64,000 bases of DNA from Begonia masoniana (taxonomy: Eukaryota; Streptophyta; Magnoliopsida; Cucurbitales; Begoniaceae), in the NCBI GenBank assembly GCA_022432975.1, contig CM039514.1:9159519-9223518 (forward strand), in the 5' to 3' direction. Of this stretch, positions 53,785 through 64,000 are shown in pieces. Positions within the stretch are counted from its first letter, which is position 1. The number at the start of each line of letters is the position of its first letter. The notes under the pieces are model-generated. The model saw only the letters and a program-made list of their open reading frames with translations, did no database searches and was not told where the DNA came from. Both the position numbers and the translations under genes were made by a program.

Positions 53785-55404
53785 ATGAGCAAAGAGGAAA
53801 ATTTGAAGATGAAGGTATAGTCCTCTCTCTCTCTCTTTCTCTCTCTTTTTTGAAGTTCTGATTCAACTTGAGAAGCCCATTTACTTAGCTCTCTAAAAGA
53901 ATGAGGAAAAGTAAGATTTCTTTTTGCAGATTCCGGTCTAGCATGCAATCATCTTCTTGTTTTTTGTTTTTTTTTGTTTTTGCTTTCCATGTTAGGGGTT
54001 TTTTTTTCATTCTTCTCTTTTACCGGCTCTTTTGATGATAGGTTAGTGGATTTAAACCTTTATATAATCTCTAATTTCTGGTCTTTCTTACTTTTCAGAC
54101 TTGTGTTTTGAGTATTCACTGTTTCTGCGAGGGATGTAAGAGGAAAGTAAAACAGTTGTTAAAGAAAGTCGATGGTAAGTTTTTCTCTGTTTCCGTACTA
54201 AAGTTCACATTTTTATGCCAAATTTCTACTAATCTTGGCAACTTTGCTAATACCCATTTGATTTTTTGTTTGTTTGATCTGTGCAGGTGTGCATACTGTG
54301 ATTATAGATGAAGACGAAGGTAGAGTGAAGGTAACGGGGACTTTTGAACCAGAAAATCTCAGGAAAAAGCTTGAAAAATCAGGAAAGCATGCAGAGATTG
54401 TGGAGCTTCAGGGTGGTTCAAACATGATTAAGAACCCTACCCAGTTCGAGAAAATTCAATTTGGAAATGGCAAAGTGGGGAAAGGAAGTAAGCCACAAAA
54501 TAGCGACAAGAGTGGAGTACAAGTACAGGCCCATCAGAAAATGAAAGGGGCTAAGGTACTGATTTCGCCGTCAATGGAGAAGAAAACTGTCAAGAAGGTC
54601 GACTTAACTGAGGAAGACTTTGATGTGATTTGTTCCGACGAAGATGGCAATGGTCACAAATTGCGAAACAAGATGATACCCATGAAAGGAAAAGGCCTAA
54701 AACAGAAAGGGTCAGAATCGATTGATTTGGGAAGTAGGAAGAGCGGTAAAAACAGAGAGGGCGAAAATGGAGGAAGTAAAAGAGAAAAAAATGGAGGCTT
54801 GTTTGGTCTGGGGAAGCTTCTGGGTATTGTTAAAAATGGAAGAAAAGAAGGGTTTGAATCTTCTTCTAAGAAAAGCAGCAGCAATGGCGGTGAAAGCGGA
54901 GGTGAAAAACTCCATGGAAAATCGGCCAAAAAAGTTGCAGCCATAAAAGAAGAATGCTTCGAGCTTGACGCACTGGAAAGTGATTTCCATGGGATAAATA
55001 TCAAAGAATCAGGCGCCGGTAACAGCACCGGTGACCGGTGGAGTAGCAGCGGAAGTAAAATTTGGAACAATGGTCAGATGGGTCACGGCGAGGAGAAGAT
55101 GAGTCAGGTGAGAAGTATTCCAGTGTTGCAGGGTCTGCCAGATCAAATCAATCTGAACGGTGGATATTATCCAGTGATGACGAGCAGGGCAGTGGATCCT
55201 TATCCTTATGGTCAACAACATATGCCTATGATGATCAACCAACAGAGGGCCGATGTTTTTCCTCCGTTGGCGTATTATTCACAATCTTTCCCGGCAACAT
55301 ATCATGATATCCGGCAGCAGCCGGTATCTCCTCCGAGGAGGCCGTCGGAGTCTTACGCCCACTACTTTAGCGACGAGAATGCTGATGGATGCAATATAAT
55401 GTAG
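53785..55404 (+). CDS. Heavy metal-associated isoprenylated plant protein (HIPP)
   Basis: Three exons (53785-53814, 54099-54174, 54287-55404) give 407 residues. The N-terminus holds one HMA domain (about residues 11-75: TCVLSIHCFCEGCKRKV, QLLKKVDGVHTVII, RVKVTGTFEPENLRKKLEKS). The metal site is Cys-Phe-Cys-Glu-Gly-Cys (C18, C20, C23). A long Lys/Gly/Ser-rich, probably disordered middle follows. The protein ends Cys-Asn-Ile-Met, a CaaX box for farnesylation. HIPPs bind metal ions at membranes, and some act in metal handling, stress and pathogen response. The short first coding exon MSKEENLKMK and the intron positions fit the family. The start is the first in-frame ATG before exon 2. Confidence 0.9.
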
Positions 55405-56553
55405 TAGAATTAGAAGTAGTTTAGTGGGTTATGTTTAGTACCGTGTTTGTTTTTTGTAATGCGTAAATGAATGTTAAGCTAAAATGAAATTAGATAATCC
55501 AAAAATGGCTATTTTGTTTGAGTTATGTTTGATGAAGGTTTTTATTTGGTTTAACGTATAATTGGATAAATATTTGTGCCAATAAATAATTCCCATATAT
55601 CGATAGTTGGATACTAGCGTACAAATACGCATTATGTACTCGTTTTCTCATACGATATGCACGTGTAGTGAGATATTTGATTCCTTGTATAAAGACCTGT
55701 AATAATTACGATGATTGTCGGGCACAATTAATTGAAGAGTGGTGAATTATCTTAGTATAAAATGTTTAGTTTTTCATTAACGAGTGTGGATTAATAAAAT
55801 TAACGAGGTTTCATTGGTTGAAATGTAAAATTCATAATTAAATAAACGATTAAAAAACACAAATTATTCATCTTATTATAGGAAGTTAGAAATATTAAAG
55901 TCTAGGCATGTCGAGGTTTGATCGAAAAGTCTTTGGACTGCCCTGAGAGTCGAATTGTTCGAACCATTAAGTATCATCTTCAAACTATGAAGTCATTAAC
56001 AAAATCGCTTTTAAATTATATTCTGTTAACAAAACAACATTCACTGTTTAAATTTTGGCTAAAAATTCGTTCGTGCAGACGCTCGCGTACAAACATTCGT
56101 GTTAAAAAACTGAATGTCCATTAACGGTAGTGTAAACGAAACACAGTTTGAGAGAGATTTTATTAACAAAAATAATTAAAACGAGAGTTTCTCAACCACC
56201 CCATTGTTTAAGGTTTTTTTAGTAATGCTGTGTTTATTCTCTTATTCTACCATCTTAAAATACATGTTGACGTGTAAAACTATAATTGATACAATTAATG
56301 TAATAAATTATAAATAGTTCGTTTATTATATTAATTACATCAATTATCGTTTGACGCGTTGGTCAACATGTATTTTAAAAAGATAGAATAAGAGGGTAAA
56401 TGTAATTTTTTTTTACCCTATGAATAATTTAGCTTTAGTGCATAGTTTGCAAACAATGTATGTCGACAAGTCGGATTGTGATAACGACACGCATTGTTTA
56501 GAAAAAGAACGGCTCTGAACCATCCGAGGGAGAAGAAGGATGTATCATCGGAG
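55405..56553. other. Intergenic region with a foldback relic
   Basis: 3' UTR of the HIPP gene, then AT-rich DNA. At 55960-56215 TCATTAACAAAATCGC, TGTTAACAAAACAACATT and TTTAAATTTTGGCTAAAA resemble the outer arms of the 30276-34380 foldback. ATTTATAATTTATTACATTA-like palindromes occur at 56280-56350. No gene. Confidence 0.5.
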
Positions 56554-59062
56554 ATGGCGGTAGAAAAGAGCAGCTCCTCCGACCCGGACCGGATTCCGGA
56601 CTCATGTCCAATCTGCCTAGGATCCATACTTCAACCTTCTTACCTCGACCGTTGTTTTCGTACGTATCTCTCTATCTCTCTCTAAAAAGTTTGAAGGCTT
56701 TTTAATCAGTTCCATTCAATGGGGGTTTTTTCAAAACCATGATAATTTGTTTTATGTGATCTGTCTGCAGAGATAACGGAAGATTATCATCTTTTTTCTA
56801 TGGTTGATGTGGTCGAAATCAACCTGTTGTTGTTTGAAAGTTTTCGGGGATTATCTATACATTTGATGCTACTGTTTTTATTTCTTAGGCGATGAAGAAT
56901 TCTATTATTGATTTTTGCAGATAAATTTTGTTACAAGTGCATTCTCCAATGGGCCAAAGTAGTATCCGGAAAGCTCCCCGACCCAGCTTCTCCGATCAAG
57001 TGTCCTCTATGCAAGGTTCAATTTATTCTTCTTTTTTATGCCATTCATGGTGGATTAAAAACAGATTATTGGTGTGAATTTTTATTCTCATAAAGTTTTG
57101 ATCCAACGAGCTAAGACTAAAATTGAGCAGCCTTTTATCGTCTTTCTTGGTGAGACAACTTCGAAAGGAGAGGAGAGTTATAGCAAAGATCCATATATCG
57201 CCCCTTTTACTTTCTTTATCTCAAATGAACATTCTTAATCAATACTTCTTTTGCATTGCCAGACAGAAAATACTTCCATCATACATAAATGGGACGGCAA
57301 TACGTTTCAAAGACATTATTTTAATCAGAATTTTGAGGATAGGTATACTTATTCCGATATGCACTATCTTTAATTTCTTTGGCTGTCTTTCCTGGTTTAT
57401 TAATTGCTGATTTCGCGAGTGGTTTTTCAGTTTTATATTGTCAAAAGAACATGAATATAGATTGCAATGCTATTACACAGAGCAAGGTGAGCTACTCTTT
57501 TTAGCCCGTCAATGCATGTTTTATGCTCATAAATTTACTGATTGTGGAATTAGGGTTTGTTGATGACACATTCAATGTGCCGAAGTATTGGAAATTGCGG
57601 AAATATTTGCAACCGAGCAGATGGCTTGATGGCTGGTTGAAAAGGGAACTTCAAGCCCTAATGCAGGTCGATATAATTACTCCTTTTTCTTGGTTCTTTC
57701 TCTCGCATTAGCTAGTTCTAATTGTATAGTGCTATAATGTCTTAATTTTTCTCCATTAATCTTTTACTGTAATGCAGACTACAATCTAGAACAATTTGAT
57801 TATTTAATTCAGTTTGTAAATATATTATACAAGTTGATCAGCATTTTTCACATTAAGCTGAAAAAAAGATTGAATTTTCCCTCTATTTCATAGAAAAAGA
57901 GAGATTTATCCATGGAAGTTGATTGATCAGTCTTCTCATTTCCATTTCTTAAATTAAAACTGCTGACTCTTTCTCATCTGTTTGCAGGAGGAAGATGTGA
58001 CTATAGTCATGCACCATTTACTTGGAGTGATAATTTCATCTTTAAACAGGTAATTGGATTATCCAGATTATTGGGTTGTTTAGTTGTAAGAGAAACTCAC
58101 TATTCTTGAGGAAACTGTTGAGATGGTAATCAAAGGGTCTAGTTTGGGAAATAGCAACTTGTTGATGTACCAAGTTTCTTATGTGCTGGAACATAAGAGG
58201 TGGTACAAATTGTAGGAGAGAGGATACTTCTGATGAACGAATTAACCGGGCATTGTCCAGTATTCCCGAGTTTTTACATTGTTGCTAGACTCGTGGGTAG
58301 TTTAGTGTTTAAGGAAAACCTTCCCGGAAGGAAGTGAAGTCTGTTTTAAGAGTTCACCAAGCAACGCAAAACTTATGGGTTTTAATTTCGACATTACCCA
58401 TTTATGATGGATATTGCGATGTTTAATTTTACCCTCTTCTCTATATTTTAAACTAGCCTCCCAACGACTTAATCTTTCTTAATCGAGGCTTGGGCCAGAC
58501 GGAGATTGGCCCTCGAGTGCAAAGGCAAAAGGGAGCTTGATGACTATTCTATTCCCTAGATACACACGTCGTGATATTCTTTGTTTTTCTCTTAATTTTC
58601 GGATTCTTATCTAATGACCCGGGACGCAATCCTGGTTCATCTTACATGCGAACGTTTATTTTTTGTTCTAATACTATGTTGATTTGTTAGTCATCAATCA
58701 ACTTATGTTAGTAGATTAAAGTTATTTTGATCGATTCAAATTGTTCACACGCACAAATTGTCGCATATTTTTGCAGCAACGAGAAGAAGGATCTTACAAA
58801 ACCACCCGAAACGAAACAAAAAGAGTTCGAGGCTCTAGTCATTGAAGCAGCAAAGCCATTTCTAGCAGGAAGAAGTGAAAGGTTTGTGAAAGAAATGGAA
58901 CTATTTCTAGCTTCAGGATTGAATATGGAAGCCTACGATGCAGTTTATATGCAACGGCTGTCCCGGAGTGGACCGGAAACGGCCGGCGAGGCGGCAGAGA
59001 GAGGGGTTATCGAGAAGCCTGTAATTCCTTTCTTGTTTATGTTTGACGAGGACTCTGATTGA
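56554..59062 (+). CDS. RING-type zinc finger protein, putative E3 ubiquitin ligase
   Basis: Seven exons (56554-56659, 56921-57015, 57263-57342, 57431-57486, 57554-57666, 57988-58049, 58777-59062) give 265 residues. The RING-HC finger is at residues 18-66: Cys18, Cys21, Cys34, His36, Cys39, Cys42, Cys63, Cys66 ([23 protein letters not shown]), formed across the exon 1-2 junction. Downstream are [38 protein letters not shown] and [25 protein letters not shown], which I recognise as a conserved but uncharacterised plant RING family. By domain it is likely an E3 ligase; substrates unknown. An in-frame ATG at 56494 could add 20 residues; 56554 has the better context (GAGATGG). Its last exon and 3' UTR are duplicated at 59386-59892. 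Confidence 0.85.
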
Positions 59063-59385
59063 ACATATTTGTGCTTGCAAATGAGAACAACTCTGGGGGA
59101 ATTGAAAGAAAATTGAGGAGAAAGAGAAAATTTCACATGATTCACGTGCAAGAGAGTATAATTGATTTCATTTTTTTTTTTTTAATTTGAGGAGAATAAA
59201 TAGAAAATTTATTGCATAATTAATTTGAATAAATATTAAAAAACGAAAGTAAAATTGCAAATAACTTAAATTAAAAATAATTAAAAAGTTGGAAAAAAAA
59301 TTTCTTAAAATATAGAGGCAATGATAAATTGATCTTTAAATTATTCTCTGTCAACAAATTCAGTTTTTTCGTTTTATTTTTTGTT

Positions 59386-59892
59386 AAAAAGAGTTCGAGG
59401 CTCTAGTCATTGAAGCAGCAAAGCCATTTCTAGCAGGAAGAAGTGAAAGGTTTGTGAAAGAAATGGAACTATTTCTAGCTTCAGGATTGAATATGGAAGC
59501 CTACGATGCAGTTTATATGCAACGGCTTGTCCCGGAGTGGACCGGAAACGGCCGGCGAGGCGGCAGAGAGAGGGGTTATCGAGAAGCCTGTAATTCCTTT
59601 CTTGTTTATGTTTGACGAGGACTCTGATTGAACATATTTGTGCTTGCAAATGAGAACAACTCTGGGGGAATTGAAAGAAAATTGAGGAGAAAGAGAAAAT
59701 TTCACATGATTCACGTGCAAGAGAGTATAATTGATTTCATTTTTTTTTTTTTAATTTGAGGAGAATAAATAGAAAATTTATTGCATAATTAATTTGAATA
59801 ACTATTAAAAAACGAAAGTAAATTTGCAAATAACTTAAATTAAAATAATTAAAAAGTTGGAAAAAAAATTTCTTAAAATATAGAGGCAATGA
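59386..59892 (+). pseudogene. Tandem copy of the RING gene's last exon and 3' UTR
   Basis: About 507 bp duplicate of 58818-59324 (AAAAAGAGTTCGAGGCTC to ATAGAGGCAATGA), separated from it by 61 bp. Identity is very high. One inserted T (CGGCTTGTCCC against CGGCTGTCCC) shifts the frame after YMQRL, and one A is missing from the UTR part. It has no promoter, start or RING, so it is a fragment. Confidence 0.92.
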
Positions 59893-60500
59893 GCAGACTT
59901 TCAGGTCCAAAGCGGATGCTCGGAAAAAGAAGAGTTGAAAAAGTATTTCTAGAGCAGGCTCTAGTATTTAAGACGAACGTACGAAAATGAATTTTAATTC
60001 TAAAAATGCACCGAACTCGAGTCACTTGAGCAGATATTCGCTCTCAATTTTAATAAAAAAATAAACGAAAAATAATTTTAAGGATTAGCTTGTCACTATT
60101 TTTTTCTAACTTAATCCTTAAAAATGAAAAATGTGATACCTATTGTAAAATGTAACGTTTATCGATAAAAATTAAGACTAAAAATTCATTTGAAAATGGA
60201 ATAAAAAATTGTAAGATTCGTCTATGCAAAATTTAATTAATATTTTCTGACGAAAAAGTCACACGTGAAGACCAGGACTAGGAGTGGGGGGACTTGTCTT
60301 TCATCCACCCACCCAAACAAGATTGATCAATGAAAGATTGAAAGGTAGAATTCTGCCATTAAAATGGTCGATCGGAGATATTTTTTTGATTGCTCGGTCG
60401 GAGCTCTTTTGGGTACAAAAGTCAAGGCCTGAAGGAATAGATCAGCGATTGGGCTGAAGAAAAATCGAATTTTTGGATTGCCTTTGAGTTCTTGATAAAA
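59893..60500 (+). promoter_or_regulatory. Upstream region and 5' UTR of mevalonate kinase
   Basis: No coding sequence seen. GC-richer DNA from about 60255 is probably the core promoter and leader. A CACGTG-like core occurs in GTCACACGTGAAGACC (60259-60274). Confidence 0.4.
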
Positions 60501-60624
60501 ATGGAAGTGAAAGCCAAAGCTCCCGGGAAAATTATTCTCTCCGGCGAGCACGCCGTCGTCCATGGATCTACGGCGCTAGCTGCCTCCATCGACCTCTACA
60601 CTTACGTTACCCTTCGATTTCCAA

Positions 60625-60669
<45 letters not shown>

Positions 60670-63600
60670 CTTTCTGTGGCTTGGCTTGTAGTATGCATAG
60701 ATTTACTCTTGAACATGGATGATTTCGAATTCGTTGAAATTTTTGATCAACTATATTCCTAATGTCTTATTTCCCACAGTTTGTCCAGTTAATCTGTTTT
60801 TAATTTCAAGTGTTTGTTGACCCTCTTAAATCTAGAAATTATTGGTTCAATTATCAATCCTTTTAAGTGTGCTCTCTGATGGGTTCTCAAGTACGAATTC
60901 CTTCATAAGTCACTGTAAGTTTTCTTAGAGGTTAACTTGAAGGATGCATAGCTTCAATCGAGCTGTGCGCAATCGTGTCTGGTCAAAAATCTTACAATAA
61001 CATGTTATTGAATTTCTGAATGTAATGAGTGATGATTTTTAGCAGTTTCTTTGATTAATAGCAAATATCAATCCCGTTGGAAGCAATAATTTACTGTATT
61101 TAAAGTACTGTATTTGTTTCTTAAAGCTGGTTATATGGTCTTTCTTTTAGAGTTATAGGACTGCATTGATATGTTTTACTCAGATTAGTACTAATGGGCA
61201 AAAATTGATGGCCACATTACCATTTCACAGTTTTTATCAGATTGTTTATATGAATGAAAACTATAAACTCTGAGACTATCTTTATTTTGCAGTTTCTTGT
61301 TTCTTATGTGCGATTCCTTCGTTTTTTTGATGCTGTTGTTTACTATATTTTCTTGTGGAACTGCATGTGTGCGATGATGCATATGAGCGATTTCGTCTTC
61401 AAAAGTTGTTTTTAAGTAGGAATAATTAGAAGAATTTAATAAAATATATCAGTACATAGCTTTATGGATCAAATTATATGAGCTTATCCTCCATTCATGT
61501 AGTTCTTCCTTCAATAATATGAGCTTCTTAAGAGCTACTTGATATTACTATTTCTTCAAGCTCATCTTCTTGCTCAAAACAAATATTGAAAAATGAAAAG
61601 TATGAATAAAAGAGAGTTCTTTTGCTCTAAATCTCTATTTGTTTACTTTTATACGTTTCATGATAGATGATGAAGACGATGCACTTGTACTCATACTGAA
61701 GGACTTTGGGCTTGAGTTTTCATGGGCAGTCAGTAAAATTAAAGAAGCTCTCCACGAATATCCAAGCTCTGTCTCTTCAACGCCAACTTCATGCTCCTTG
61801 GATCAGATGAAATCGATTGAATCTTTAATCAAAGAAGGTGATATTCCCGAAGCTAAAATAGGACTAGCATCTGGTGTGTCTGCCTTTCTCTTTTTGTACT
61901 CCTCCATCCAAGGGTATGGATTTTACAATTATTCCTCTCTCTCTCTCTTCTCTATTTATTTTAGTCTATGTATTAGACCTTTGATTTGCTTATTTATTTA
62001 TTTTTGTTATGTTACAGATTTAAGCCAGCTAAAGTGATTGTCACTTCCGATCTTCCTCCTGGGTCGGGCTTGGGATCATCTGCTGCAATTTGTGTTGCCC
62101 TTTCGACTGCTCTCCTTGCTTCCTTGAATCCAGCAAGTTTGGACTTGAGTCAAAAAGGGTGGTTGGAATTTGCGGAAAATGAACGGGATTTGTTGAATAA
62201 ATGGGCTTTTGAAGGCGAAAAGATCATTCATGGCAAGCCATCTGGCATTGACAACACAGTAAGCACCTATGGTATGTAGTCATTTTGATCTACATCGCTT
62301 AACGAATTAGAATTTTTTTAGTATATTTTTTCTTATTTCAAGAGCAAACATTTACGCAGAGCACTGTTGTTCTCGATTACAATACGTTTCGTCTTATTTT
62401 TGTTCATCCTTTTGCTTTCCTTTGGTAGAAAAACAAGGCTTAAGCATTTTCGAAAACTGTTTCAATAAACACTTTTAAGAAAGAGTTATTTTCTAAAAAC
62501 ACATGAAAGGGTATTAGAAAACTATATTCTTATTTTCTATTTTAAGAAAAATAAAACATACAATTTCCAAAGCATCTATTAAACTGTCCCATTGTATGTT
62601 GCCAACAGTAGATTTATGTTCTCATGAACTAATATCTAGTATTTTTTGTGTGATTTGATTTGTTTTAACTACACAATAATATAGCCAAACTATGTGGGTG
62701 ATTTGATTTGATTTTTAGTAGATACTACAGAAATTTCTCTCTGAAAAATTATTGTTCATCAGGGAATATGATTAAATTCAAGGCGGGAAGTTTAACGTGC
62801 ATAAAGCCCAATATTCCTCTGAAAATGCTTGTTACCAACACAAAAGTCGGTCGGAACACGAAGGCATTAGTAGCCGGAGTTTCAGAGCGAGCTGCAAGGC
62901 ATCCCGATGCAATGAGATCCGTTTTCGAAGCTGTTGACTCGGTGAGTCAGGAATTCTCTTCCATCATTCAGTCAACTGCCTGTGATGACACTTCGGTGTC
63001 TCAGAAGGAAGATAAAATAGCTGAGTTAATGGAGATGAATCAAGGTTTGCTTCAGTGTATGGGAGTCAGCCATGCTTCAATCGAAACCGTTCTTCGAACG
63101 ACCCTGAAATACTCACTTTCTTCCAAATTAACCGGAGCTGGTGGTGGGGGCTGTGTTCTTACACTCTTGCCAAACTGTATCCTGCTTGTTTACACCTTTT
63201 TTATTTCTTGTTTTTCCAATTATCTGTCTGGATTCTGAGATCTTGGTTCGGTTCTACTTTGAAAATGGAAAAACATTAAACTGTTTTCCAAAATAGTTTT
63301 CTAAATAGAAACTGCAGAAATAGCATGTTTTCTGGAAAAAGTGTTTTCTGTTTTCTGTTTCAGACGATGTAAACAATAAAACATCATGTTTTTATGTCTT
63401 TTCGAGCTTTACAAGACAAGTTTCGAAGTGATATTGACAAAAACTGGTCTGTTCTAATGGTTTTAGAATAGGAACATGGCTGAAAATTTTGAAGAAATTA
63501 TTGTTCTTGAAAGTGGAAAGAGACGAAAACAGTTTTTAAAAGCAGTAGTAACTGTTTTGAAAAACACATGCTTGATTTCTCAATCGACTTTTCAAACTTT

Positions 63601-63835
63601 TTTGTGTTCGTTGTTCCAATGATTTCCTGTTTTTCTATTGCATTGCACAACTACATGCTCTGATCTCTTGAGAATCTTGCTCTTTGGTATGTTCTTGCCT
63701 TGACTACATGAATCAGTACTATCAGCAACAGTAGTTGATAAAGTAATTGCAGAGCTAGAATCCTGCGGATTTCAGTGCTTGATCGCTGGAATCGGAGGGA
63801 AGGGGGCTCAGTTTTCTTTTGAAGCTTCGTCATGA
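60501..63835 (+). CDS. MVK: Mevalonate kinase
   Basis: Five exons (60501-60624, 61667-61913, 62018-62271, 62763-63176, 63717-63835) give 385 residues, the family's normal length. The enzyme phosphorylates mevalonate with ATP in the cytosolic isoprenoid (mevalonate) pathway. GHMP kinase landmarks: [17 protein letters not shown] (residues 6-22), the ATP-binding [11 protein letters not shown] (137-147), [15 protein letters not shown] with the catalytic Asp202, RVGRN-like [14 protein letters not shown], and [15 protein letters not shown] (glycine-rich motif 3, 332-338). It ends [22 protein letters not shown]. The exon 1 donor (A then GTTCTC) leads straight into a (CT)n tract but keeps the frame and family sequence. 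Confidence 0.95.
60626..60666. repeat. (CT)n microsatellite at the start of MVK intron 1
   Basis: About 20 CT dinucleotides beginning directly at the 5' splice site of intron 1. Confidence 0.95.
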
Positions 63836-64000
63836 TTTTTCCAGTGGGCATTTTTATAATGATTTCATTGGAGCCAATTGAGAATGTGTAAGAATAAGGA
63901 AGTGCTGCAGTCGATCTGTTTTAGATGTTGTCTCTGTAACTCAACTGAACATTTTAGTGTTTCTAAATCTGGAGTCTTGCACTGTGATTCAACTGCTTAA
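63836..64000 (+). other. 3' UTR of mevalonate kinase
   Basis: Non-coding sequence after the stop codon. No clear polyadenylation signal could be fixed before the window ends. Confidence 0.5.

Noticed and set aside
54654..55070. 138-codon minus-strand ORF rich in leucine and serine
   Set aside because: Antisense of the Lys/Gly/Ser-rich middle of the HIPP gene.

Overview
The window is nuclear DNA of a flowering plant, most likely a eudicot. The evidence is GT-AG introns, plant-specific gene families (ATL RING-H2, HIPP, the sulfotransferase-like/BCAT-like fusion, FRIGIDA-like), and dense Copia, Ty3, MULE, hAT, TRIM and foldback elements. I cannot name the genus. There are six host genes and at least ten mobile elements, several nested.

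Layout. 1-8400 is a transposon cluster: a 9-bp minisatellite, a degraded hAT element whose transposase is split by a young Copia element (1994-6271, 5-bp target duplication TGTGC), a long palindromic foldback, and hAT-like relics. 9237-21362 is an 18-exon gene for a sulfotransferase-like/branched-chain aminotransferase-like fusion protein. It carries an unclassified insertion in intron 3, a chimeric LTR retrotransposon in intron 7 and a TRIM in intron 12. The exon expected to hold the PLP lysine is not found. 21363-27405 is AT-rich intergenic DNA with foldback elements. 27406-28536 is a single-exon ATL6/ATL31-like RING-H2 ligase. 30276-34380 is a foldback element interrupted by a solo LTR. 34583-37159 (minus) is ALG13, with a decayed Copia in its 5' UTR intron. 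42934-44075 is a non-autonomous hAT that has captured a cyclin fragment. 44850-52030 is a complete-ended MULE. 53785-55404 is a HIPP metal-binding protein, 56554-59062 a RING-type protein followed by a tandem copy of its own tail, and 60501-63835 mevalonate kinase.

Two structures stand out. (1) At 12741-16802, a retrotransposon with two apparently identical 306-bp LTRs and a perfect AACAA target duplication carries a single uninterrupted reading frame of 1076 codons. It joins a Ty3-type gag N-terminus to pieces resembling five unrelated host genes (BAG5-like co-chaperone, HSP90, Pumilio, a RID3-like WD40 protein, and a nucleotidyltransferase/PAP-OAS1-domain protein). (2) At 44850-52030, a MULE with about 0.5-kb TIRs and a 9-bp target duplication has two convergent genes in a MuDR-like layout. 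Between them is a 561-bp inverted repeat of a FRIGIDA-like gene fragment around a 208-bp spacer, so a transcript from either end could fold into a hairpin matching a host gene family.

The host genes are otherwise ordinary and show no pathway clustering: ALG13 (N-glycan assembly), mevalonate kinase (isoprenoids), two RING-type proteins, a metal-binding protein, and one enzyme-like protein that may be losing its aminotransferase activity. All exon boundaries were placed by eye from splice consensus, reading phase and remembered family sequences. No alignment or database search was run.
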